NCBI GenBank assembly: GCA_016871395.1 | Contig: VFYV01000013.1 | Coordinates: 1 to 58,784, forward strand | Length of the DNA: 58,784 bases | DNA from: Actinomycetota bacterium | GTDB lineage: Bacteria; Actinomycetota; Acidimicrobiia; Acidimicrobiales; Ilumatobacteraceae | Direction: 5' to 3' | Part shown: piece by piece, positions 17,605 to 25,194 of the stretch | How positions within the stretch are numbered: position 1 is the stretch's first letter | How the letters are laid out: each line of letters begins with the position of its first letter | Position numbers and translations under genes: made by a program | The notes under the pieces: model-generated | The model's input: the letters and a program-made list of their open reading frames with translations, nothing else | Told to the model about the DNA's origin: nothing | Database searches by the model: none

Positions 17605-20442
17605 TCAGCTGCAGCCCGAAGTGCTACCACACGACGGGCAGGCGTGGCAGGACCCGGCACGGATCATCTGCACGCCACACTGCATGCACATCGGCGCATC
17701 GCTGTGCCCCCGGCCCGGACGCACGAACTCGGCCGAGATGTCACTCACCGGGGCGGTCGGCGCGATGCCGAGTTCCATCTGCGTGACCAACTCTTCCACC
17801 GAGGGGATGCTCTTGGGATCGGCGGCCACTTCGGAACCCTGGGTCGACTGAATCGCCGATTCCTCGACGCCGGGCAGCGTGGGCTGCAGGCGCTCGTCGA
17901 TGGAGAAGATACCCAGTTCCTCACGCTCCTCGTAGGTCATGTACTCGAGCGCGAGACGACGGAACAGGTAGTCCATGATGGATGCCGCGAAGCGAATGTC
18001 CGGATCGTCGGTCATGCCGGCCGGCTCGAAGCGCATGTTCACGAAGGCCTCGACGAAGGCCCGCATGGGTACGCCGTATTGCAGGCCGTAGCTGATGCTC
18101 TTGGCGAAGGCGTCCATGATGCCTGACAGGGTCGAACCCTGCTTGGACACGGTGAGGAACACCTCTCCGGGGCGACCGTCCTCGTATTCGCCGATGGTGG
18201 CGAAACCCTTGCAGTCGGCCACGCGGAACTCGAACGTGCGACCACGTCGGCTGCGGGGCAACTTCTGACGCACCGGCTTGGTGACGACCCGCTCGACGAT
18301 TCTTTCGACCACCGACGATGCGGCGACCACGGGAGCGTTCGTCTTGTCGTCGTCCTTCTTGGCGGTGGAGAGGGGCTGGCCCACTTTGCAGTTGTCGCGG
18401 TAGATCGCCACCGCCTTCAGGCCCAATTCCCACGACAGCATGTGCAGGGCCTCGATGTCCTCGATGGAGGCCTCCTCAGGCATGTTCACCGTCTTGGAGA
18501 TGGCCCCCGAGATGAACGGCTGCACCGCTCCCATCATGCGCACGTGACCCTCGTAGTGGATGGTGTTGTCGCCCATCGAGCAGGCGAAGATCGCCACGTG
18601 TTCGGCCTTCAGGTGCGGGGCACCCAGAATGGACTTCTCGGTGTCGATGTAGGCGATGATGTCGTCCACCTGCTGTGGGCTGTAACCCACCTTGCGCAAG
18701 GCGCGCGGGATGGTCTCGTTGACGATGACCATGTTTCCGCCACCCACGAGTTTCTTCATCTTCACCAGACCGAGGTCGGGCTCGATGCCGGTGGTGTCAC
18801 AGTCCATCATGAGACCGATGGTGCCAGTGGGGGCGAGAACGGTGGCCTGCGAGTTGCGCACGCCGTACTCCTCACCGTCACGCACGGCGGACTCCCAGGC
18901 CTCCTGTCCGGCGCGCAGAAGAGCCGCCGGCGCGACGGACTCGTCGGCGACCTGATAGCTGGCGTCACGGTGCATGCGCAACACGTTCAGCATGTGGCGC
19001 TCGTTCTCGGCGAAGCCGGCGAACGGTCCCATGCGGCTCGCGGTACGTGCACTGGTGGCGTAGGCGTGGCCGGTCATGAGGCTGGTGAGTGCGGCGGCCC
19101 ACGAGCGACCCTCGGGCGAGTCGTAGGGCAAACCAAGGGCCATCAGCAGTGCACCAAGGTTCGCGTAGCCCAAACCGAGTTGCCGGAACTTGCGGCTGTT
19201 CTCACCGATCTTCTCGGTCGGGTAGTCGGCCCGACCCACCAAGATCTCCTGGGCCGTGAACATGGTCTCGATGGTGTGCTTGTACGCGTCGACGTCGAAG
19301 TTGCCTTCCTCGTCGAGGTACTTGAGCAAGTTGATGGAGGCCAGGTTGCAGGCCGAGTTGTCGATGTGCATGTACTCCGAGCACGGGTTGGAGCCGTTGA
19401 TACGACCAGACGCGTGCGCCGTGTGCCACTTGTTGATCGTGGTGTCGAACTGCAGGCCGGGATCGGCGCACTCCCACGACGCCGTGGCGATCTGACGCCA
19501 CAGATCACGAGCGCGCACCGTGCGCACCGGCTCACCGTCGGTGACGGCACGGTAGGTCCAGTCGGTGTCATCTTTGACGGCCTGCATGAAGTCGTCGGTG
19601 ACGCGCACGGAGTTGTTGGCGTTCTGATACTGGATGCTGAACGAGTCGGCGCCGTCGAGATCCATGTCGAAGCCGTTGTCGCGTAGGACCCGCGCCTTGC
19701 GCTCTTCTTTGGCCTTGCACCAGATGAACTCCTCGATGTCGGGGTGATCGACATTGAGGATGACCATCTTGGCGGCGCGACGGGTCTTGCCGCCCGACTT
19801 GATGGTGCCGGCCGAGGCATCGGCGCCCCGCATGAATGACACCGGGCCGGAGGCGGTTCCGCCACCCTGCAACAGTTCGGCGCTGGAGCGGATCTTGGAC
19901 AGGTTGATGCCCGAGCCCGAACCGCCCTTGAAGATCACACCTTCCTCGCGATACCAGTTCAAGATGGCGTCCATCTTGTCCTCGACGGCCAAGATGAAGC
20001 AGGCGCTGGCCTGCTGGGGCACTCCTTTGACGCCGATGTTGAACCAGACCGGGCTGTTGAAGGCCGCGCGCTGGGTGAGGAGGATGAACTTCAGTTCGTC
20101 ACGGAAGTTGTCGGCCTCGGCGTCGTCCACGAAGTAGCCGCCCTCGCGACCCCAGGTGGTGATGGTGTCGGCCACGCGATCGATGACCTGACGCAGCGAT
20201 GACTCGCGCTCGACCGTACCCGGGGTGCCGCGGAAGTACTTCTGGGCCACGATGTTGGTGGCGTTCAACGACCACGTCACGGGGAACTCCACCCCCAGTT
20301 GTTCGAAGGCGACCGAACCGTCCTTCCAGTTGGAGATGCGAGCGTCACGCTTCTCCCAGACCACTTGGTCGTAGGGATGCACACCCGGGACGGTGAAAAG
20401 GCGGCGGATCCCGATGGCGAGGCGGTCCGGGGCGAGTGACAT
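17605..20442 (-). CDS. nrdJ: Adenosylcobalamin-dependent ribonucleotide reductase (class II)
   Basis: 945 residues. The N-terminal ATP-binding and barrel regions show VSFMRGADASAGTIKSGGKTR and NPCSEYMHIDNSACNLASINL, with the active-site cysteine in the SACNL loop. The C terminus has a Cys-rich tail (CMQC...CHACPSCGSTSGC) that should relay reducing equivalents and bind zinc. It makes deoxyribonucleotides without oxygen, using vitamin B12. AGGAG precedes ATG 20442, so the mRNA has a leader of about 160 nt. The upstream palindromes (20609-20638) and nrdR 3 kb away suggest NrdR control. No intein is seen. Confidence 0.97.
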   Translation of the reverse strand: MSLAPDRLAIGIRRLFTVPGVHPYDQVVWEKRDARISNWKDGSVAFEQLGVEFPVTWSLNATNIVAQKYFRGTPGTVERESSLRQVIDRVADTITTWGREGGYFVDDAEADNFRDELKFILLTQRAAFNSPVWFNIGVKGVPQQASACFILAVEDKMDAILNWYREEGVIFKGGSGSGINLSKIRSSAELLQGGGTASGPVSFMRGADASAGTIKSGGKTRRAAKMVILNVDHPDIEEFIWCKAKEERKARVLRDNGFDMDLDGADSFSIQYQNANNSVRVTDDFMQAVKDDTDWTYRAVTDGEPVRTVRARDLWRQIATASWECADPGLQFDTTINKWHTAHASGRINGSNPCSEYMHIDNSACNLASINLLKYLDEEGNFDVDAYKHTIETMFTAQEILVGRADYPTEKIGENSRKFRQLGLGYANLGALLMALGLPYDSPEGRSWAAALTSLMTGHAYATSARTASRMGPFAGFAENERHMLNVLRMHRDASYQVADESVAPAALLRAGQEAWESAVRDGEEYGVRNSQATVLAPTGTIGLMMDCDTTGIEPDLGLVKMKKLVGGGNMVIVNETIPRALRKVGYSPQQVDDIIAYIDTEKSILGAPHLKAEHVAIFACSMGDNTIHYEGHVRMMGAVQPFISGAISKTVNMPEEASIEDIEALHMLSWELGLKAVAIYRDNCKVGQPLSTAKKDDDKTNAPVVAASSVVERIVERVVTKPVRQKLPRSRRGRTFEFRVADCKGFATIGEYEDGRPGEVFLTVSKQGSTLSGIMDAFAKSISYGLQYGVPMRAFVEAFVNMRFEPAGMTDDPDIRFAASIMDYLFRRLALEYMTYEEREELGIFSIDERLQPTLPGVEESAIQSTQGSEVAADPKSIPSVEELVTQMELGIAPTAPVSDISAEFVRPGRGHSDAPMCMQCGVQMIRAGSCHACPSCGSTSGCS

Positions 20443-20957
20443 GTAGTTCTCCTGATTCTGTGAGCGGTGTTTGCGTGGTGGTCGAAAAGTGACGTGAAGA
20501 TGAATCCGACCCGAGCCGGTGACCCCGTGGAGGGGACGCCGGAGCGGGCCGGAAGGTCTGCTCGAGGCACAAGATGTGGTGTTGACGGTTCCCCACCGCT
20601 GATCTCACCACAAAGTGTAGTGCTATTACACCAGTGTAGTTACGTGCTTGTCAACGATTGTCGCCTCCACCCTTTTTCGAGGGGTCGAGGTGGGTCAAGG
20701 CGGAGTCGCGGAGGCGGCACGACCGCGCAGGTTCAGGATTTGCGAGGTTCCCAAGCCGCCCCACACACACGCCCTGTGGGGCACTCGCCGCACCGCCGCA
20801 CCGCCTCCGACTTGGAACTCACTGTACGCCGAGCACCCTGTGAAGAACGAGAGGACAACCCTGTGAATTTGTGGCCATGAGCAGGGGAAAAACCTGTTGA
20901 TGGGGTGTGCAGAAGCCTGGGGAAAACCCCCGACGATTTCTCCCGCTCACCCTCAGG
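20443..20957. other. 515-bp non-coding region upstream of nrdJ
   Basis: No convincing gene. From right to left: a GGGG-AAAA-CCCC hairpin (about 20921-20934) just past the stop of the minus-strand molybdopterin gene, which may be its terminator; a CCCCACA/TGTGGGG inverted repeat (20759-20765 with 20775-20781); the nrdJ promoter/operator palindromes (20609-20638); and the roughly 160-nt nrdJ leader. I find no B12-box or GCCACTG element of a cobalamin riboswitch in the leader. Confidence 0.6.
20609..20638 (-). promoter_or_regulatory. Putative NrdR-box pair / promoter of nrdJ
   Basis: Two overlapping-type symmetric elements: CACAAAGTGTAGTG (20609-20622) and a perfect 12-bp palindrome TACACCAGTGTA (20627-20638). 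They resemble the CAC...GTG palindromes bound by NrdR. On the minus strand they contain TACACT hexamers that could be the -10. Their centres are 17 bp apart, shorter than the spacing of about 31 bp in well-studied NrdR sites, so the assignment is tentative. Confidence 0.5.
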
Positions 20958-23252
20958 TCACTGAGCAGGGGTGATGTCGACCGGAATGCCGTTCAGCACC
21001 GAGGTGCCCGACAACGGATCGAGAGCCCGATCATCGCTGAGGATGTTCGAGTTCACCCCGGCCCGACCGGCGGCCACCGACATCTTGGTGCCGGGCGACG
21101 AGTGACCCCATCCGTGAGGCAGGCTCACCACGCCGGGAACGATGTCGGTCGTGATCTCCACCGGCGCAACCACACTTCCAACGCGAGACGAGATTGTTGC
21201 AAGTGCATCATTCTGCAACCCGAGCCGCTCGGCATCGATCGGGTGCATTTGCAAGGAACAATCCATCGAGCCCTTCATCAGGACGCTGATGTTGTGCATC
21301 CACGAGTTGTTCGACTTCAAATGCCGACGACCGACCAACACCATGGAACGAGAAGTCAACTCGTCGATCGCACGGCGCAGACGCGCGACGTCGGCGATCA
21401 GTGGCTCCGGCGCGAGTTCGACCAATCCGCTGCGCGTGCGTAACGCCTCGGGCAACCGCTCCCCCAAGGCGCCAAAGTCGACTCCGTGGGGGTTCTCGAG
21501 CAACAGATCGAGGCTGGCTCCGCCCGGATTCGCCCCAAAAGCCGCGCCATAGGGACCGGTGTGCAACATCAAATCGATCATGCGCGCAGGCCCACGTCGA
21601 CCCGAAGCGTCGAGGGCCGCACGAATCTCGTGAGCATCTCGACCGAACACCGGAGACGAAACATCCGACGTCGCGCCACGGATGAGACTTTCGATCCCCT
21701 GATCGTCGGCGATCGCCACATCGACGTCGGGACCGAGACCCGCGGCGACCAAGCCGAGCTTGGCGAGAATCTCCCACTCGTCGGGCTGACCGTCGTCACG
21801 CGCGAGTACCGCCTCGCTGTAGTTCGCCACGTTGCGCACCGCGTACTGCAGCAAAAACACGTCGTAGTGATCGCGCTGCAATTGCGACGGCGGGGGAAGG
21901 ATCACGTCAGCGTGACGAGTGGTCTCGTTCAGATAAATGTCGACGCTGATCATCAACTCCAACTTGTCCAACGCCGCGTCCAACTGCGCCGAGTGGGGCG
22001 TCGACAACACGGGGTTGCCGGCCACGGTGATCAAGGCGCGGATGGAGTCGGCGCCGGCGTCGGTTATCTCCTCGGCCAACGCGGCCACCGGATACTCTCC
22101 CATCACCTCGGGATAGCCCGACACCTTGGTTCGGCCTCCACCGCGGCCGATGCGAAAGCCCGATCCCTTACCGCCGGCCCCCCTGGTGGTGGGACTTCCG
22201 AGCGCGGGCTTGGTGAACATCACCCCGCCGGGGCGATCGAGGTTGCCTGTGAGCGTGTTCACCACGTCGATCAACCAACTGGCGGTGGTGCCGAACTCGG
22301 TGGTGGTGGTGCCGATGCGCCCGTACACCGAAGCCGACGGCGCAGCAGCCAACTCGTGGGCGATACGTCGAATGACGGCGGCGTCGATGCCGGTCGCGAC
22401 CGCCACCGACTCGGGGGCGAAGTCGCGACTGACCGAACGCAACGCATCGACGCCGTCGATCATCGTCTGCAGTCGTGCGGGAATCCGCACCAGATCGTCG
22501 GTGAACAACACCTGCACGATCGACATCAGGAACAACGCATCCGAGCCGGGTCGAATCGCCAACCACTCGTCGGACTCTTCGGCGGTCTTGGTGCGTCGCG
22601 GATCGACCACCACCACCTTGCCTCCTCGCTCACGGATGGCCTGCAGACGTCCGGGGAAGTTCGGAGCGGTACACAGACTGCCGTTCGACGCGTAGGGGTT
22701 GGCGCCCAACATCAACAGGTAATCGGTCCGATCCAGGTCGGGTACCGTCACGCTGGCTCCGGTACCGAACATGTAACCACTGGCCACTTGCTTGGGCAGC
22801 TGGTCCACCGTCGACGCGCTGTAACGGTTGTGGGTGCCGAGACCGATCATCATCGAGCGGTTGTAGAGCATCGCCGACAACGAGTGAGCACTCGGGTTGC
22901 CCAGGTACACCGCCACCGCCTCGCGTCCATGGCGTTCGATCAGATCCTGTAGACGCCCGGCCACCTCGACCCACGCTTCGTCCCATTCCACCTCCACGTG
23001 CACTCCGTCGCGCTTGACCAGCGGCTTGCGCAAGCGGTCCGGATCCTCGTGGAGAGCTTTGAGGGCCGATCCCTTCGGACAGATGAACCCGTGAGAAAAG
23101 ACATCGTTCATGTCTCCCCGGATACGGCCGATCGACTCACCCCGCTCCGTGATGTTGACAGTGATCTCGAGACCACACCCCGCTTCGCAGAGGGGACAGG
23201 TGCGCAACGCGGTGCGGGTTCGGTGCGATCCGGAGACGGAGGTATCGGTCAC
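20958..23252 (-). CDS. Molybdopterin oxidoreductase (DMSO reductase/formate dehydrogenase family)
   Basis: 764 residues. The N-terminal [4Fe-4S] motif uses Cys19, Cys22, Cys26 and Cys58 (CPLCEAGCGL ... ICPKGS). Molybdopterin-binding blocks follow (LMLGANPYASNGS, VVVDPRRTKTAEESD, NPVLSTPHSAQLD), ending in the C-terminal dinucleotide domain (SLPHGWGHSSPG, NSNILSD). No Cys or selenocysteine is seen at the usual metal-ligand position (YSASTVDQLP), so the ligand may be Ser or other. No signal peptide and no iron-sulphur or membrane partner subunit is nearby. The substrate is unknown. GTG start fixed by a leaderless promoter. Confidence 0.88.
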   Translation of the reverse strand: MTDTSVSGSHRTRTALRTCPLCEAGCGLEITVNITERGESIGRIRGDMNDVFSHGFICPKGSALKALHEDPDRLRKPLVKRDGVHVEVEWDEAWVEVAGRLQDLIERHGREAVAVYLGNPSAHSLSAMLYNRSMMIGLGTHNRYSASTVDQLPKQVASGYMFGTGASVTVPDLDRTDYLLMLGANPYASNGSLCTAPNFPGRLQAIRERGGKVVVVDPRRTKTAEESDEWLAIRPGSDALFLMSIVQVLFTDDLVRIPARLQTMIDGVDALRSVSRDFAPESVAVATGIDAAVIRRIAHELAAAPSASVYGRIGTTTTEFGTTASWLIDVVNTLTGNLDRPGGVMFTKPALGSPTTRGAGGKGSGFRIGRGGGRTKVSGYPEVMGEYPVAALAEEITDAGADSIRALITVAGNPVLSTPHSAQLDAALDKLELMISVDIYLNETTRHADVILPPPSQLQRDHYDVFLLQYAVRNVANYSEAVLARDDGQPDEWEILAKLGLVAAGLGPDVDVAIADDQGIESLIRGATSDVSSPVFGRDAHEIRAALDASGRRGPARMIDLMLHTGPYGAAFGANPGGASLDLLLENPHGVDFGALGERLPEALRTRSGLVELAPEPLIADVARLRRAIDELTSRSMVLVGRRHLKSNNSWMHNISVLMKGSMDCSLQMHPIDAERLGLQNDALATISSRVGSVVAPVEITTDIVPGVVSLPHGWGHSSPGTKMSVAAGRAGVNSNILSDDRALDPLSGTSVLNGIPVDITPAQ

Positions 23253-23258
23253 GGAACG

Positions 23259-23264
23259 ACTCTA
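23259..23264 (-). promoter_or_regulatory. TAGAGT leaderless -10 element
   Basis: Minus-strand TAGAGT ends 6 nt before GTG 23252 of the molybdopterin oxidoreductase. Confidence 0.55.
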
Positions 23265-23281
23265 GATCGCCGCAATGTGGA

Positions 23282-23740
23282 TCAGATCACGGGTGATTTG
23301 TCGAGCAACGCCGCCTCACGTTGGAAATCCGCGGCGGCATCGAAGTTCTTGTACACGCTGGCGAAACGCATGTAAGCCACTTCGTCGAGGGCCCGCAATC
23401 GATCGAGGACCGCCAGACCGATGCGGGTGGAGGGAATGTCACCGCCGATTTGACGCAGTTCGTCTTCGACCGAGTCGGCCAACGCGTTGATGGCCTCCTC
23501 GTCGATCGGGCGTCCCTTGCTGGCCGCACGAACTCCCGACGTCACCTTGACCCGATCGAACGGCTCGCGACCGCCGCTGGTCTTGATCACCATCAATGGC
23601 ACCTCGTCGACCCGCTCGAACGTGGTGAACCGGTGATTGCAGGCGGGGCACTCACGGCGCCGGCGGATCGCCGACCCCTCCTCAGCCATGCGCGAGTCGA
23701 CCACCTTGGTGTCCTCGTGGCGACAAATCACGCACCTCAT
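23282..23740 (-). CDS. nrdR: Transcriptional repressor NrdR
   Basis: 152 residues from ATG 23740 (MRCVIC). A zinc ribbon uses Cys3, Cys6, Cys31 and Cys34, followed by RRRRECPACNHRFTTFERV, the family signature, and an ATP-cone domain (about 48-140). It senses ATP/dATP and represses ribonucleotide reductase genes, here presumably nrdJ. The leaderless promoter (TACTCT, 7 nt upstream) favours this start over one 6 codons earlier. Its neighbours on the right are the LysM protein and lexA, the same order as in mycobacteria. Confidence 0.97.
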   Translation of the reverse strand: MRCVICRHEDTKVVDSRMAEEGSAIRRRRECPACNHRFTTFERVDEVPLMVIKTSGGREPFDRVKVTSGVRAASKGRPIDEEAINALADSVEDELRQIGGDIPSTRIGLAVLDRLRALDEVAYMRFASVYKNFDAAADFQREAALLDKSPVI

Positions 23741-23747
23741 GTCCGAC

Positions 23748-23753
23748 AGAGTA
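23748..23753 (-). promoter_or_regulatory. TACTCT leaderless -10 element of nrdR
   Basis: Minus-strand TACTCT ends 7 nt before ATG 23740 and decides the nrdR start. Confidence 0.6.
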
Positions 23754-23783
23754 CCCATCGTCGCCGGTGATTTGAGCGCTGAA

Positions 23784-24212
23784 TCAACTTTCGGGGATCA
23801 CCAATCGCTGGCCCACGTCGATCGATGTGCCACCGTTGATGTCGACCAAATCGTTCACGAACGAGCCAATGTCACCGTCGGTGAGCGATGAGGCGATGGA
23901 CCACAACGTGTCGCCGGGGCGCACCACGTAGAACCCCGCGCCTCGACCGAACACCTCAGGAGCGATCACCGAGGCGCCCGAGGCGGTGACCGCCAAAGGC
24001 GTCACCGTGGGGATGGGGGCAATCGCATCCCCACGGCTCGCCAGGGCACGGACGCCGAGGCAGGCGGCGGCCGCGACACCGAGTCCGACGAGTGCCACCA
24101 TCAAGCGGCGGCGCAAGTACACCTCATGGCTCTCCCGATGACGCCCCGTGGCGGGGGTGAGGTCGCTCGAATGAATCTCGATCACGTAGCGGGGGTCGAG
24201 TGCCAAGGCCAT
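23784..24212 (-). CDS. LysM-domain membrane protein, probable SOS cell-division inhibitor (ChiZ/YneA/DivS-like)
   Basis: 142 residues: a cytoplasmic N terminus, one membrane helix at about 37-56 and a C-terminal LysM domain at about 94-140 (YVVRPGDTLWSIASSL...INGGTSIDVGQRLVIP). Size, topology and position (between nrdR and a divergent lexA) match M. tuberculosis Rv2719c (ChiZ), and the function parallels YneA of Bacillus and DivS of Corynebacterium, which halt division after DNA damage. Orthology is inferred from context because the family is fast-evolving. AAAGGA lies about 9 nt before ATG 24212, so unlike its neighbours it has a leadered mRNA. LexA-type sites lie upstream. Confidence 0.85.
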   Translation of the reverse strand: MALALDPRYVIEIHSSDLTPATGRHRESHEVYLRRRLMVALVGLGVAAAACLGVRALASRGDAIAPIPTVTPLAVTASGASVIAPEVFGRGAGFYVVRPGDTLWSIASSLTDGDIGSFVNDLVDINGGTSIDVGQRLVIPES

Positions 24213-24230
24213 GGGAGGTTGTCCTTTCGG

Positions 24231-24260
24231 TCGGTGTGGTTCGGTGTGGTTCGGTGTGGT
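24231..24260. repeat. Three tandem copies of a 10-bp unit
   Basis: TCGGTGTGGT is repeated three times without change, directly upstream of the LysM gene's ribosome-binding site, inside its probable 5' leader. Copy-number change would alter leader length by one helical turn per unit. Confidence 0.85.
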
Positions 24261-24303
24261 TCAGGTCGTGCCTCGAAGGCGTTTTCGCTCCGACCTCACC
24301 GTG

Positions 24304-24317
24304 CCACAGGGGTGTGG
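24304..24317. repeat. Hairpin-forming inverted repeat
   Basis: CCACA-GGGG-TGTGG, perfect 5-bp arms, lies between the first LexA-type box and the LysM gene. It may be part of the LysM promoter or leader. Confidence 0.4.
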
Positions 24318-24325
24318 AACGGTTT

Positions 24326-24339
24326 CAAACAGGTGTTCG
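24326..24339. promoter_or_regulatory. LexA box 1
   Basis: CAAACAGGTGTTCG matches the gram-positive/actinobacterial SOS consensus GAAC-N4-GTTC at 7 of 8 fixed bases. It is the closest box to the LysM gene. Confidence 0.75.
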
Positions 24340-24356
24340 CTACTCGCGTGCGCTCG

Positions 24357-24370
24357 AGAACAGATGTTCG
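24357..24370. promoter_or_regulatory. LexA box 2
   Basis: AGAACAGATGTTCG is an exact GAAC-N4-GTTC. Its centre is 31 bp from box 1. Confidence 0.85.
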
Positions 24371-24388
24371 TACTTCCTCAGGCTACGG

Positions 24389-24402
24389 AGAACACCTGTT
24401 CG
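24389..24402. promoter_or_regulatory. LexA box 3
   Basis: GGAACACCTGTTCG is an exact GAAC-N4-GTTC. Its centre is 32 bp from box 2, so boxes 1-3 lie on nearly the same face of the helix. Confidence 0.85.
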
Positions 24403-24414
24403 GTGTCAACCGTT

Positions 24415-24451
24415 CCCTGCTCTTGGCCCCCAAATGACACCCTGAGCAGGG
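24415..24451. repeat. Inverted repeat between LexA boxes 3 and 4
   Basis: CCCTGCTC (24415-24422) and GAGCAGGG (24444-24451) are perfect 8-bp arms around 21 bases. It may separate the LysM and lexA promoters or act as a transcript hairpin. Confidence 0.4.
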
Positions 24452-24457
24452 GTGCTA

Positions 24458-24471
24458 CGAACAGGTGTTTG
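24458..24471. promoter_or_regulatory. LexA box 4 overlapping the lexA -35
   Basis: CGAACAGGTGTTTG matches the SOS consensus at 7 of 8 bases, and its last bases are the start of the lexA -35 hexamer TTGACT. Confidence 0.85.
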
Positions 24472-24497
24472 ACTCCCGAGGCGAACACCCGTACGAT
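24469..24497 (+). promoter_or_regulatory. lexA promoter
   Basis: TTGACT (24469-24474), 17-bp spacer, TACGAT (24492-24497), then 6 nt to ATG 24504. A near-consensus sigma-70 promoter for a leaderless mRNA. A weaker LexA box, CGAACACCCGTACG (24482-24495), covers the -10. Confidence 0.8.
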
Positions 24498-24503
24498 GTG
24501 ACC

Positions 24504-25160
24504 ATGAGTGACTCCCGCAAGCTTTCCCCCACCCCATCGGCCCTGACCGCCCGTCAACGCGGCATCTTGGACTGCATCGAGACCAGCATGTCCACCCGAG
24601 GATTTCCGCCTTCGGTTCGCGAGATCGGTGAGGCCGTCGGACTCACGTCACCCTCGACCGTTCACAACCACTTGAGCACTTTGCAGCGGTTGGGGTTTCT
24701 CGAACGTGATCCCAACCTGCCCCGCGCCATCAAAGTTCGTTGGGATCGCAACAGCGGCGCCAAAATCGAGCGCGCCCGTGTTCACCACGTTCCCTTGGTC
24801 GGCGACGTTGCTGCCGGCACCGACGTGCTGGCTCAGCAAAACGTCGAAGACCTTCTTCCGCTTCCGGCCGACTTCACCGGCGACGGTGAGTTGTTCATGT
24901 TGCGTGTGCGCGGCGACTCGATGATCGAAGCCGGCATTCTCGACGGCGACTATGTGGTCGCGCGCCAACAGGTGTCGGCCGACAACGGCGACATCGTCGT
25001 GGCCGGTATCCCGGGCGACGAAGCCACCGTCAAGACGTTCAGTCGGCGCGGCAACACCATCGTCTTGAAGCCAGCCAACGAGCGTCTCTCGGCGATGGAG
25101 TTCGACGCCGACGATGTCCGCGTCTTCGGCAAGGTCGTCACGGTTCTGCGTCGACTCTGA
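24504..25160 (+). CDS. lexA: SOS repressor LexA
   Basis: 218 residues from ATG 24504. The N-terminal winged helix (PSVREIGEAVGLTSPSTVHNHL, about 37-58) binds the SOS boxes. Self-cleavage occurs at Ala104-Gly105 (VAAGTDV), catalysed by Ser139 (RGDSM) and Lys177 (ATVKTF) when RecA filaments form. The start is fixed by the promoter; an in-frame extension to 24465 would run through it. Multiple boxes in its own promoter indicate strong autorepression. Confidence 0.97.
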   Translation: MSDSRKLSPTPSALTARQRGILDCIETSMSTRGFPPSVREIGEAVGLTSPSTVHNHLSTLQRLGFLERDPNLPRAIKVRWDRNSGAKIERARVHHVPLVGDVAAGTDVLAQQNVEDLLPLPADFTGDGELFMLRVRGDSMIEAGILDGDYVVARQQVSADNGDIVVAGIPGDEATVKTFSRRGNTIVLKPANERLSAMEFDADDVRVFGKVVTVLRRL

Positions 25161-25194
25161 ACGGGATCGACTCGCCGGTCATGCGAGCCGCCGA

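Noticed and set aside
18442-19686. 414-codon plus-strand open frame
   Set aside because: Antisense to nrdJ, with no recognisable motif.
20443-20608. Cobalamin riboswitch in the nrdJ leader
   Set aside because: The enzyme needs B12, but no B12-box or conserved GCCACTG element is found on the transcribed strand.
20878-20935. oriC-like G/A-rich region (ggggaaaaacctgttg, ggggaaaaccccc)
   Set aside because: No TTATCCACA or TTGTCCACA DnaA boxes and no dnaA/dnaN nearby.
21486-22952. 488-codon plus-strand open frame
   Set aside because: Antisense to the molybdopterin oxidoreductase, with no motif or start signal.
20878-24452. Decamer TGAGCAGGGG at 20878, 20962 and 24443
   Set aside because: Three copies of a G-rich decamer in high-GC DNA can occur by chance; one copy lies in the coding end of the molybdopterin gene and contexts differ.
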